A stretch of DNA of 57,742 nt from Chloroflexota bacterium (GTDB lineage Bacteria; Chloroflexota; UBA6077; CF-72), in assembly GCA_019247515.1 (NCBI GenBank), contig JAFAOS010000472.1, forward strand, positions 1-57,742, read 5' to 3'. Below are positions 26,383 through 34,731 of this stretch, piece after piece (the first letter of the stretch is position 1; each line of letters starts with the position of its first letter). Below the pieces are notes generated by a model. The model searched no databases and was not told where the DNA came from. It worked only from the letters and a program-made list of their open reading frames with translations. The translations under genes and the position numbers were made by a program.

Positions 26383-29193
26383 ATGGCTGCGTCGCTGGGC
26401 GGCGACGGCATCCAGCAGGGCGTGCCTGGAGGGCGACAGTCGAGCAAGCGAGTGCCGGGTGAGTTCGGCGAGTTGCTCCGCGCCCATCGGCTGCGGGCTG
26501 GCCTTAGCCAGGAAGCACTGGCCGAGCGTGCCGCGCTCAGCCCGGCCGCCATCAGCGCCCTCGAGCATGGTCGCCGGCGTCGCCCTCACCCGCGAACCGT
26601 CAGCGTACTGGCGGAAGCCCTGGAATTGGCTCCCGTCGAGCGGGGCGGCCTGCTCGAGGCGGCGCTGCGAGGCGATACCCACGCTCCGCCGCCAAGTGAT
26701 CGTCCGCTACAGGCGGCCGAGCGCGCGATTGACTCGCCGGTGCCAGCCTCGCCCTTGTCGACCACGCTGCCAAGGCAGCTCACCAGTTTCGTTGGCCGGC
26801 AGGCGGAGCTCGCCGATATCCGGCGATTGCTCGCCACCACCCGCTTGCTCACACTGATCGGGTCGGGCGGCATCGGCAAAACGCGCCTGGCGCTGGAGGC
26901 GGCCGCGGCGGACGGCCACCGGGACGGCGCCGTTTTCGTGGACCTGGCGCCGCTGATCGATCCGGCACTGGTCCCCGACACGACGCTGACGGCGCTCGGG
27001 GTTCGGCACCGTCCAGGCCTGCAGCCCACCGTCGCGCTCACCGAAGCCCTGCAGAGCCGACAGGTGCTGCTGGTGCTGGACAATTGTGAGCACGTCGTCG
27101 ACGCGGCCGCGGCACTGGCCGACTCGCTGCTGCGTGCATGTCCCGAGGTCCGCGTGCTTGCGACCAGCCGCCGGCCCCTCGCCGTGGCGGGCGAGGTCGT
27201 CTGGCGCATCACAGCGCTGCCGCTCCCGGACGGCGGCAACTTGACGCCCGAACGTGCGCTGGACTCGCCAGCGATTCGTCTGTTTGCCGAGCGAGCCATG
27301 GCCGCCGTCCCTGACTTTGCCGTGACCGACGCAACCGCTCTGGGCATCGCGGAGATTTGCCGCCGGCTCGACGGCATCCCGTTGGCCATCGAACTGGCCG
27401 CCGCTCGCGTCCGGGTGCTCGGCATCGATCAGATTCGCGAGCGGTTGGACGACCGCTTCCAGCTGCTCGTCAGCCAGGATCGCCTGGTGGCTGAGCGTCA
27501 GCAGACGCTGCGCGCGACGCTCGACTGGAGCTACGCCCTGCTCTCCGTGGCCGAGCGCCGCCTGTTCGCAGCGCTGGCCGTGTTCGCCGGCAGCTGGAGC
27601 CTGGAGGCGGCGGAGCACGTGTGCGGCGATGGTGATCTCGAGTCGACCGAGGTGCTCCGTGTGCTGGGCAATCTGGTCGACCACTCGCTCGTGGCCGCCG
27701 ACCGGCAGGAGCAGGGTCTGGTCGTGCGTTACCGCTTGCTGGACACCATGCGCGAGTACGCCACGGACAGGTTGGCCGAAGGGCATGCAGTGCCTGCGAT
27801 GCGCGACCGGCACCTCGGCTGGTACCTGGCCCAGGCCGAGCGGGTGCCACTGAATCACTTCGATGAAGGCCACCTGAGCTGGCTGGCGACGGAGTACGAG
27901 AACCTGCGCGTGGCACTTCGTTGGGCGATCGACAGCGGCCAGATCGAGCTGGGGCTGCGTCTAGCGACCGCGTGCGCCGGCTACTGGCAGGTGCGCGGGT
28001 CCACCGCCGAAGGCCGCCGCTGGCTCACAGAATTGCTCGATCGAGGCGCCGGCGAGCTGAACACCCCGGTCGGGGCCAGCGCACTGAATATGGCCTCGCA
28101 GTTGGCCATGGTCGAGTGGGATATCGCGGCGGCACAGACGCTCGTGGAACGCAGCCTGATGGCTGCCGAGCGGCTCGGCGACCGTGTCCTGCTCGGTTAC
28201 GCGCATATGCGACGCGGGATCATCGTCGCGCGCGTGCGCAATAACCTGGCGCGCGCCGAGGCGGAGCTCGTGGAGGCCCTCGGCGTGGGTCGCGAACTGG
28301 GCGATGGCTATCTGCAGGTCTACTGCCTGTACAGCCTTGGCCTGACCGTGTACAGCCTCGGCGACCTGGACCGAGCCGAGGATCTGGGCCGCCAGCTGCT
28401 GGCGCTGAGCCAGTCGATGGGGCATGCCTGGGGGATGGCTCGCGCTCATCGGGTACTCGGCCAGGTGGCGCTGGCGCGCGGAGCGCGCGAAGACGCCACG
28501 CGCCACCTGCAACTAAGCCTGGCACAAAGCCGAGCACTCGCGGACGTGGCGGGTATCGTGGGGGCCCAGATCGGCCTCGGACAGCTGGCCGCCGAGCAGT
28601 CAGCAACACCGCCTGCGCATGCTGCATTCACCGAGGGCCTGCGCCTTGGGTGCCAGTTGGGCGACAAGCTCGAGATCGCCCGGGCGCTCGAAGGATTGGC
28701 CGGCCTGAGCGTTGGCTCGCGGCCGGAGCGCGCCATTTATCTCCTCGCCGGGGCGCAGACGGTGCGCGCCAGGCTCGGCGCCGAGCCATATCCCGCCGAG
28801 CAGCTCCTGCTGCACCGCTGGCGCACCAGCGCTCGCCAGGCGCTGAATGCGCGCGCCTACCGGGAGGCCGAGCAGACAGGCGCGAGCGCGGCGCTGGACA
28901 GCCTTATCGCCGTGGCGCTGGATCCGGAGGCAGCACCAGGGTCGGTTGAGGGCAAGTCGCCGCGCAGCCAGAGCGATGCCAACGTTCGGCAGGATGAGGA
29001 CGTGCTCACCGCCCGCGAACGCCAGGTGACGGCTCTCATCGGGCGGGGCCTCACCAATCGCGAGCTGGCCGAGCGGCTGGGGGTGACCGAAGGAACGGCC
29101 AGAGTGCACGTCGGACGCGTGCTGGCCAAGCTCCAGTTGCACTCGCGCGCCACGCTCGCGACCTGGGCCGTCCGCAACGGCAGATCGGATTGA
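26383..29193 (+). CDS. Large regulator: XRE HTH - NB-ARC ATPase - TPR - LuxR HTH
   Basis: A 936-residue signal-transduction ATPase. An XRE-type HTH is at about residues 28-85 (LRAGLSQEALAERAALSPAA, split from ISALEHGRRRRP). The NB-ARC domain follows (130-450) with FVGRQAEL, the P-loop IGSGGIGKTRLALE, Walker B VLLVLDNCEHV and GIPLAIELAAARV. TPR-like helices fill 480-840, and a LuxR-type HTH closes the protein (LTARERQVTALIGRGLTNRE then VHVGRVLAKL). LuxR-type STAND regulators normally have one DNA-binding end; this has two. ATG 26383 is chosen over GTG 26380 by the TAGACT spacing. The inducer and targets are unknown. Confidence 0.92.
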   Translation: MAASLGGDGIQQGVPGGRQSSKRVPGEFGELLRAHRLRAGLSQEALAERAALSPAAISALEHGRRRRPHPRTVSVLAEALELAPVERGGLLEAALRGDTHAPPPSDRPLQAAERAIDSPVPASPLSTTLPRQLTSFVGRQAELADIRRLLATTRLLTLIGSGGIGKTRLALEAAAADGHRDGAVFVDLAPLIDPALVPDTTLTALGVRHRPGLQPTVALTEALQSRQVLLVLDNCEHVVDAAAALADSLLRACPEVRVLATSRRPLAVAGEVVWRITALPLPDGGNLTPERALDSPAIRLFAERAMAAVPDFAVTDATALGIAEICRRLDGIPLAIELAAARVRVLGIDQIRERLDDRFQLLVSQDRLVAERQQTLRATLDWSYALLSVAERRLFAALAVFAGSWSLEAAEHVCGDGDLESTEVLRVLGNLVDHSLVAADRQEQGLVVRYRLLDTMREYATDRLAEGHAVPAMRDRHLGWYLAQAERVPLNHFDEGHLSWLATEYENLRVALRWAIDSGQIELGLRLATACAGYWQVRGSTAEGRRWLTELLDRGAGELNTPVGASALNMASQLAMVEWDIAAAQTLVERSLMAAERLGDRVLLGYAHMRRGIIVARVRNNLARAEAELVEALGVGRELGDGYLQVYCLYSLGLTVYSLGDLDRAEDLGRQLLALSQSMGHAWGMARAHRVLGQVALARGAREDATRHLQLSLAQSRALADVAGIVGAQIGLGQLAAEQSATPPAHAAFTEGLRLGCQLGDKLEIARALEGLAGLSVGSRPERAIYLLAGAQTVRARLGAEPYPAEQLLLHRWRTSARQALNARAYREAEQTGASAALDSLIAVALDPEAAPGSVEGKSPRSQSDANVRQDEDVLTARERQVTALIGRGLTNRELAERLGVTEGTARVHVGRVLAKLQLHSRATLATWAVRNGRSD

Positions 29194-29363
29194 ATACGTG
29201 GACAACTTCAACGTCCGCCAGCTCAGTGCGCTTCCAATCACCTTCGGGAGCTGAGCTCGGCCGGTCGTCAGCGCGGTCAGTCACGTCGAGTTGGACCAGT
29301 GGGGCCGACGGGACTGGCGGGTACCAGGACGGCTGTGGCCCGAGCTCAAGTTTCGGTCACCGC

Positions 29364-29993
29364 TCAGGCACCGCCTTCGACGAACTTCGAGACCGGCACG
29401 AGCACCGGGCCGTCCGGCGTGCTCTGCACTTCGAACGTGACCTCGACCGCAGGCATCGAGGGACAGCACAGTGGATCGGTCGCGGCGTAGCGGACGAAAC
29501 GCGCGTTCACGCGCCCGTTCTGGATACCGGTAATCGTGCCAGCGCCGCTCGTGCGCGAATTCATCAGCTCTGGAGAAATGGTTCCAGCGAATACTCCATT
29601 GACGAAGACGAACACGTTGTACGCGAGGGGCAGGCACATGCCGTTGTAGGCGCTCGCGCCGTAGACCGACGTGATCCCCCAGCCGGCCAGATATGGAGCC
29701 TGCAGGCTCCAGCCAGCGTCGACCAGAGTCTGGTCCTCGGGCTGTTCAGCCCAGCGCAAGGTCGAGGCGCAGCTCGGGTTGAGAGCACCGCCGGTCGGTG
29801 TCGCCGGTGTCGGGACGGGCATGCCGGCTGCGTTCCAACCGACCAGCTGCTCATCGAGCCAGCGTCCCGAACCCCCTGCCTGAGCAGTCGACTGATTGGC
29901 CGACCCGCTGGCGGCCACGGGCACAGTCGTCAAGACGGCCAGCGCCACGGCGGCACTCAGCTGGCCGATGCGATGTGAGAGAGAGGTGGTCAT
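29364..29993 (-). CDS. LppP/LprE-like secreted protein
   Basis: A 209-residue secreted protein with a signal peptide (residues 1-30) and no lipobox cysteine. The mature part, LVDAGWSLQAPYLAGWGITS, VYGASAYNGMCLPLAYNVFVF, GTISPELMNSR and DPLCCPSMPAVEVTF, matches the LppP/LprE family first seen as mycobacterial lipoproteins. Function of the family is unknown. The sequence HRIGQLSAAVALAV forms the hydrophobic core. It is convergent with the large regulator and lies 22 bp downstream of the SnoaL-like gene on the same strand. Confidence 0.82.
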   Translation of the reverse strand: MTTSLSHRIGQLSAAVALAVLTTVPVAASGSANQSTAQAGGSGRWLDEQLVGWNAAGMPVPTPATPTGGALNPSCASTLRWAEQPEDQTLVDAGWSLQAPYLAGWGITSVYGASAYNGMCLPLAYNVFVFVNGVFAGTISPELMNSRTSGAGTITGIQNGRVNARFVRYAATDPLCCPSMPAVEVTFEVQSTPDGPVLVPVSKFVEGGA

Positions 29994-30014
29994 GTCCAGG
30001 CTTGCCCGTCGTTT

Positions 30015-30449
30015 CTAGGCCGGGATCGCGCCGAGCTGCCGCAGCTGCGCGAGGACGTCGACAACACCCCAGGTCTCTGCAATTCGGCCGTTGACGAAGC
30101 GGAAAATGAAGATCTCGTCATACGTGACCGCCTTGCCGGTGGGTGCAATGCCCATGTACTCGCCCGTGTGCGTGCCTGTTACGAGGTTCCTGCTGACAAC
30201 CTTGTCCCCCTCGGCGATCAGATCCTGGATGGCAACGTGAAGGTCGGGATAGGCGCCGTGGAGCCGCAAAAACACCTCCTTCAATGCCTGCGCCCCCGAC
30301 ACCTGAAGCGGCAATGGCGTGCGGATTGTTGCGTCCGCTTGGACCAGCTCGTCGATTGTGCAGGAGATGATCTCGGGGTCATTCGTGTTCATGGCGTCGC
30401 TGAAACGCCTGGATAGTGCTTTGTTTCGTTCTGTCTCAGATCTCGGCAT
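30015..30449 (-). CDS. SnoaL-like polyketide-cyclase-fold protein
   Basis: A 144-residue NTF2-fold protein with the ester-cyclase/SnoaL pattern: LSRRFSDAMNTND, LHGAYPDLHVAIQDLIAEGD, then TGTHTGEYMGIAPTGKAVTY and FVNGRIAETWGVVD. Such proteins act as cyclases, hydrolases or have lost activity; the substrate is not known here. GGAG lies close before the ATG and TACATT further up could be its -10. It is divergent from the VOC gene. Confidence 0.88.
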   Translation of the reverse strand: MPRSETERNKALSRRFSDAMNTNDPEIISCTIDELVQADATIRTPLPLQVSGAQALKEVFLRLHGAYPDLHVAIQDLIAEGDKVVSRNLVTGTHTGEYMGIAPTGKAVTYDEIFIFRFVNGRIAETWGVVDVLAQLRQLGAIPA

Positions 30450-30550
30450 GCCGGGTCTCCAATCAGCAGAAATGTAGCCTGATAACGATCAGAACCGCTG
30501 CCGCGATGCGTCGGCCGACGCTGAGGCGATCTGATGAATACTGGTTGAGC

Positions 30551-31621
30551 ATGGCCACTCTTCCGATCCAGCGGCTGTATCACGCGAGTGTCGTCGTCAA
30601 TGACGCCCGAGCCACCGCGCAACACTACGCGCGACTGCTGGGCATCACCCGTTGGGAGGTCCACCACTGGACCCCGTGGCGGCTGACGAACACTCACGCG
30701 TACGGGTACCGCGCCGAGTTCGGCTACACCACGGCGACCGGTCGCAACGCCCGGGGCGTGACGTTTCGACTGGTCCAGCCCACCCACGGTTTCAGCACGT
30801 ACACGGAGTACCTGATCACGCGCGGCGAAGGCGTGCACAGCCTCTGCGCGACCATGCTGCCCCCGCGCGAGCTGGAGTCGCTGCTCACCACGCTGGCGCA
30901 ACAGCACGATCTGAGCGTCGCACAGAGTTTCGACGGCGACGGCCAAACGAGCGTCATGTTCGACACCCGCCGCGCACTCGGCGGATTTTTCGTGGAGGTC
31001 ATAAACAGCGCGGCGCCGCTACTGGCTGCCGACGAGGTCTGGGATTTCTCAAGCGAGGACTCGCGGCCCGACGGGGTTGGTTGGCTTGCGGAGATTCCGC
31101 GCGTTGACCATTTCGGCGTTGCCGTCTCGAGTCTTACTGAGAAACTGCCCGCCTACGCACGTCTCCTCGGCGTATCGCGGTGGAGTGGCGTCCACTTCCA
31201 CAACACACCGGGTGGACTCGAGCACGCGACATTCGACGGACGTGTTGTCGACAACGCCTGGCTGCTGGCGATTACGGACGTGGCCGACTTCGGTCTGGAG
31301 CTACTCCAGGGTACACGCGAGCCGACCGATTACCAGCGGACTGTGCAGCGCATCGGTGAGGGCATCCACCATATCCTGGTGCGACGCGGCGCCAGCGACG
31401 AAGAGTGGTGGGCGGTGCGCGACTGGATGGAGTCAATGAACATCGGCGTGGTGATGAGCGGCCGAGTTCGCTACGGCGCCGGCGAGTTCTTCTACCTGGA
31501 CACGCGTGCGGCACTCGGGGGATATTTACTCGAAGTCCTGGTCAGCCGCGAGCCGGCCGGGCCGTCCTTGCAGGCGCCCGCGAACTGGAGATTTGACTTC
31601 GATTTCACGAGCAAGGTGTAG
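30551..31621 (+). CDS. Two-domain VOC (glyoxalase/extradiol-type) protein
   Basis: A 356-residue protein made of two vicinal-oxygen-chelate halves: RLYHASVVVNDARATAQHYARL near residue 8 (split as RLYHASVVVND and ARATAQHYARLLG) and VDHFGVAVSSLTEKLPAYARL near 185, each followed by a strand carrying a Glu ligand candidate (FFVEVI and YLLEVL). The closest families are lactoylglutathione lyase-like or extradiol dioxygenase-like proteins. Metal and substrate are unknown. ATG 30551 is chosen because it begins the first VOC strand. The SDR gene begins 7 bp after its stop, so the two form an operon and may act on the same compound. Confidence 0.85.
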   Translation: MATLPIQRLYHASVVVNDARATAQHYARLLGITRWEVHHWTPWRLTNTHAYGYRAEFGYTTATGRNARGVTFRLVQPTHGFSTYTEYLITRGEGVHSLCATMLPPRELESLLTTLAQQHDLSVAQSFDGDGQTSVMFDTRRALGGFFVEVINSAAPLLAADEVWDFSSEDSRPDGVGWLAEIPRVDHFGVAVSSLTEKLPAYARLLGVSRWSGVHFHNTPGGLEHATFDGRVVDNAWLLAITDVADFGLELLQGTREPTDYQRTVQRIGEGIHHILVRRGASDEEWWAVRDWMESMNIGVVMSGRVRYGAGEFFYLDTRAALGGYLLEVLVSREPAGPSLQAPANWRFDFDFTSKV

Positions 31622-31627
31622 TTTTCG

Positions 31628-32476
31628 ATGCACGAATTTCAGGACAAAGTAGCGGTCGTCACCGGCGCCGGCAGCGGCATGGGCCGCGCTTTCGCGGAGC
31701 GGTTCGCCCGTGAAGGCATGAAAGTCGTTCTGGCAGACATCGAGCAAGCAGCACTCGATGAAGCCGTTGCTGAACTGCGCGCTCGGCACCACGACGTGCT
31801 GGCGGTTCAAACTGACGTGATGCGATTCGGGGACCTCGAGGCTCTGGCTCATCAGACACTGGATGCGTATGGCGCGGTTCACCTCGTCTGTAACAACGCG
31901 GGAGTCGAGGGCTACCTCGACGGTGCGTTGTGGGAAGCGAGCGCAAAGGACTGGGAGTGGACCGTCGGCGTCAACTTCTGGGGCGTCGTGAACGGCGTGC
32001 GCGCGTTCTTGCCGCTCATGCTGGCCCAAAATCAGGAGGGCCATGTGGTGAACACGGCGTCTGCCACCGGGCTGGTGCGCGCGAGCAACATGTACGCGAT
32101 CACCAAACACGCGGTCCGAGCCCTGAGCGAAGCGCTGTACGGTCAGCTCAAACAGCGCGGCGCGCGGATTGGCGTTTCCGTGTTGTGCCCCGGCGTGGTG
32201 AACACCCGCTTGTTTGCTGGCGAGCGAAATCGTCCGCCTGAGCTCCGCGACGACCAGCATCCGGACGGTCCCCGACCGTCTAACGCGGTGCGACGCGGCT
32301 GGTTCGAGCGCGCGAGGCAGTCCATGGCGCCCCCCGAGGTAGCGGACATACTGGTTCAGGCGATTCGGGAGGAGCGCTTCTACGTGTACACCGACCACGA
32401 ATGGGACGATCGCATGCAGGCGTTCTGCCACGATCTGGTGAACGGCGCGAATCCCGTGCTGCAACCCGCGCGATGA
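31628..32476 (+). CDS. Short-chain dehydrogenase/reductase (classical SDR)
   Basis: A 282-residue classical SDR. It has the cofactor loop VTGAGSGMGRAFA, an Asp after strand 2 (LADIEQAA) that favours NAD(H), CNNAGVEG, the catalytic Ser in NTASATGLV and the YAITKHA Tyr-x3-Lys pair. The C-terminal region FYVYTDHEWDDRMQAFCHDL is typical of a group of SDRs found in steroid or aromatic catabolism clusters. Substrate unknown; it follows the VOC gene by 7 bp. Confidence 0.93.
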   Translation: MHEFQDKVAVVTGAGSGMGRAFAERFAREGMKVVLADIEQAALDEAVAELRARHHDVLAVQTDVMRFGDLEALAHQTLDAYGAVHLVCNNAGVEGYLDGALWEASAKDWEWTVGVNFWGVVNGVRAFLPLMLAQNQEGHVVNTASATGLVRASNMYAITKHAVRALSEALYGQLKQRGARIGVSVLCPGVVNTRLFAGERNRPPELRDDQHPDGPRPSNAVRRGWFERARQSMAPPEVADILVQAIREERFYVYTDHEWDDRMQAFCHDLVNGANPVLQPAR

Positions 32477-32681
32477 ACGCCATCGAGACTGTCCGAGCCC
32501 CGACCACTGTGTGGGCACTGTGGGGGCAGCGTCGCTGGTTCCGCGGCACCGGTCGCGGGAGACTGGGACCCAGAGACCGAGGCCACCGTCCGCAACCGCG
32601 GCGCCCTCCTCGGCTCGAGGCGCGCTCGACCGCTGGCGTTGGCCGCGCCGATCCTGGCTACCCCACAAGGAGCACGCTTCC

Positions 32682-33485
32682 ATGTTGTCCTTTCGATCGC
32701 TTCGTTCTCTCGGCGCCGGCTTGCTCGCCGGCGGTGCGCTGGCCGGCGCTGTAGTCCTTGGCGCCTCGCCCGCCTGGGCGGACCTGCAGTCCTGCAATGG
32801 GCAGCTGCAGCTGACGGTCTCCGATCCTGCGCCAGGCGCGCAGCCTGGCTTCTACACCGTCCAGGGCACGGCGCGCGACCTGTCGTCCACGCAGGGCCCG
32901 GGCGTGGGGCACGTCCATCTGTATCTCGGCGACCGCGACCGAGGTGGGCAGTTCTTGATCCGGCCGCCGGTCGACCAGTCGAACGGCACCTGGAATGCCA
33001 GCGTCGACCTCTCTGGGCCGTCGGGCACACGCAACGTGTTCGTGTACGCCGAGTCCCAGGCGAACCGCAACGTGGTGTGGGCCAGTATCCCGATCACGAT
33101 CGGCGATGCCACGCAGAGCGTCAACGGGCCGCAAGTGACCGCCACCTGCCAGCAGGACGCTCGCAACAATGTCCAGCTGGTAATAGACAACCCTCAGCCG
33201 GGGGCGATGCTGCGCGCCGCGTCGTATCAGTTCAGCGGCAGCGCTGCTGACAGCACTGCCCAGCCCGGCACCAGTGGGATCGAGCGAGTGCAGGTCTTCT
33301 CAAACGACCCGAACACCGGCGGCAGGCTGCTGCTGAGCGACGGCCAGGTCGGACCCGACGGCAAATGGACGGCGACCGCCGATCTGTCCGGGCGCCTGGG
33401 CTCCGGCATCCTGTACGTGGTTGCGCGCTCGTCGGTCAACGGCGCGGAGACAACGATCAGCCTGCCGGCGTTCTTCCTCCCTTGA
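32682..33485 (+). CDS. Secreted Ig-like repeat protein
   Basis: A 267-residue exported protein. The signal peptide ends at SPAWADLQS. The mature part contains two similar beta-sandwich repeats of about 110 residues, each with a VQVFS/VHLYL strand, a DPNTGG or DRDRGG turn and a G(T/K)W-x-A-(S/T) strand (DRDRGGQFLI/NGTWNASVDLSG and DPNTGGRLLL/DGKWTATADLSG). This looks like a duplicated Ig-type adhesion or scaffold module. AAGGAG lies 9 nt before ATG 32682. Not a recognised enzyme. Confidence 0.78.
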   Translation: MLSFRSLRSLGAGLLAGGALAGAVVLGASPAWADLQSCNGQLQLTVSDPAPGAQPGFYTVQGTARDLSSTQGPGVGHVHLYLGDRDRGGQFLIRPPVDQSNGTWNASVDLSGPSGTRNVFVYAESQANRNVVWASIPITIGDATQSVNGPQVTATCQQDARNNVQLVIDNPQPGAMLRAASYQFSGSAADSTAQPGTSGIERVQVFSNDPNTGGRLLLSDGQVGPDGKWTATADLSGRLGSGILYVVARSSVNGAETTISLPAFFLP

Positions 33486-33540
33486 TCCGTCAGTTCTTCG
33501 ACTAGCCCGGGCGCGTCAGAACTGCCACCATTGACAAGCA

Positions 33541-33845
33541 TGAACGCGCCCAACGAAAGCAGCGTTGCGCAACGTCTGCACGGGTGGTGGCGAACTCCTC
33601 CGCGAGCCGGCATGCAGCGTCTGATCAGCCCGCGGGAGTATCGCCACCTCCGCGCCTTGGGGTGACGCGCATTGCCGGTGGCAGCATTGCGGCCACCGCT
33701 GGCGTCGTGTGCCTCGCGTACGGCGCCCATGGATGGGCAGCCTTCTTCCTGGCTATTGCGGCGTTGAATCTCGCTGGTGGCGGCTGGTACCTCACCATCG
33801 CTCGCGCAACATCCGACGGAACCGTCTCAGGTCCCTCCAAGAATG
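33541..33845 (+). pseudogene. Frameshifted small two-helix membrane protein
   Basis: From ATG 33541 a frame encodes MNAPNESSVAQRLHGWW and REYRHLRALG before a TGA at 33663-33665. One base later the +1 frame continues naturally with VTRIAGGSIAATAGVVCLAYG and AAFFLAIAALNLAGGGWY, two membrane helices. Inserting one G in TTGGGGTGACG joins them. The joined product would resemble small hypothetical membrane proteins of about 95 residues. The end is approximate, because the second frame runs on into dedA without a stop. Either a young pseudogene or a homopolymer error. Confidence 0.5.
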
Positions 33846-33864
33846 CCCTGCGAGGCTGTGAGGT

Positions 33865-34473
33865 ATGGAGATCAGCGGTCCTGTCCTTCAAACGTACGGG
33901 TACCCGTTCATCGCGCTATGTTTGGCGCTCGGTTCGCTCGGCGCGCCGCTGCCGGCCAGCCTGGTCGCCACCATCGCCGGCGGACTTGTCGCGAGTGGTG
34001 AGCTGAGCCCGGTGCCCACGCTGGTGACCGTACTGCTGGCGTGTGTCGGAGGTGATCTGGGCGGCTACGCGTTGGGCCGCTTTGGCGGCAGACAGCTTGC
34101 CGACCGACACGGCCGCTGGTGGGGGCTGCGGCCGAGCCACCTGAAGCAGTTGGAGCTGCTGGTGGACTCCTGGGGTGGGCCAATGCTGATCCTGTCGCGC
34201 TCCATCCTGGCCGTGGTCGCGTCGTGTGTGAATTTCCTGGCGGGCGTGTCGCGGCAGCAGCTCGGCATGTTCCTGGCGTATGACATCGCGGGCAGGTTGA
34301 TCTGGACCGCCGGGTTCGTGGGGCTTGGCTACTATCTCGAGAACACCGCCGAGGGCGCCGCCGACGTGGTCAGCAGCCTGAGCGGGCTGGTCGGCCTGGC
34401 CGGCCTGGCGGCGCTGGTGACCGTGCTGAGCTCGCGACGACGCCGACGCAATCCAATTCCAGTCAGGTGCTGA
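33865..34473 (+). CDS. DedA family membrane protein
   Basis: A 202-residue integral membrane protein of the DedA/SNARE-associated family: SLGAPLPASLVATIAGGL near residue 25, GGDLGGYALGRFGG near 75, and the re-entrant loop region ILSRSILAVVASCVNFLAGV with the conserved arginine. DedA proteins are thought to flip lipids such as undecaprenyl phosphate or aminophospholipids using ion gradients. The tail is basic (SSRRRRRNP). Start ATG has GAGG just upstream. It starts where the frameshifted small membrane gene ends. Confidence 0.9.
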   Translation: MEISGPVLQTYGYPFIALCLALGSLGAPLPASLVATIAGGLVASGELSPVPTLVTVLLACVGGDLGGYALGRFGGRQLADRHGRWWGLRPSHLKQLELLVDSWGGPMLILSRSILAVVASCVNFLAGVSRQQLGMFLAYDIAGRLIWTAGFVGLGYYLENTAEGAADVVSSLSGLVGLAGLAALVTVLSSRRRRRNPIPVRC

Positions 34474-34519
34474 GACCGCACTTTGAGCGCCATCTCACCC
34501 AGTGTCGCAGCATGTCTCG

Positions 34520-34684
34520 TCATTGCGGGTCTGCGTCGACATACGTAGTACCGTGCTCCAGAGACATGTGGACGATACTGCTCATGTCCGGACCTCCGGA
34601 GCGGGCAAGCTCGTCGGCGAAGCGGGCGAAGAAGCGCTCGAAGCCTGCTGGCGTCGTGATGAGCCACCAGTGGCTGGGTGTCAT
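34520..34684 (-). CDS. Truncated cupin-protein C terminus, 54 codons
   Basis: A short frame from ATG 34684 encodes SHWWLITTPAGFERFFARF, then ADELARSGGPDMSSIVHMSL and EHGTTYVDADPQ. This matches the C-terminal extension of quercetinase-like cupin proteins, in which a WLITTPAGFERFF stretch follows the cupin barrel. No cupin barrel precedes it: an in-frame stop lies five codons upstream and the neighbouring hydrolase gene ends at 34732. So it is a decayed 3' fragment or, less likely, a small gene in its own right. Confidence 0.5.
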   Translation of the reverse strand: MTPSHWWLITTPAGFERFFARFADELARSGGPDMSSIVHMSLEHGTTYVDADPQ

Positions 34685-34731
34685 GGCGACGTTGCGATAT
34701 CACCGGGTCAGGACATCGGAGATTTTGACGG

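Noticed and set aside
33663-33665. TGA in the small membrane gene as a third selenocysteine candidate
   Set aside because: The protein continues in a shifted frame, not in the frame of the TGA, and there is no redox motif.
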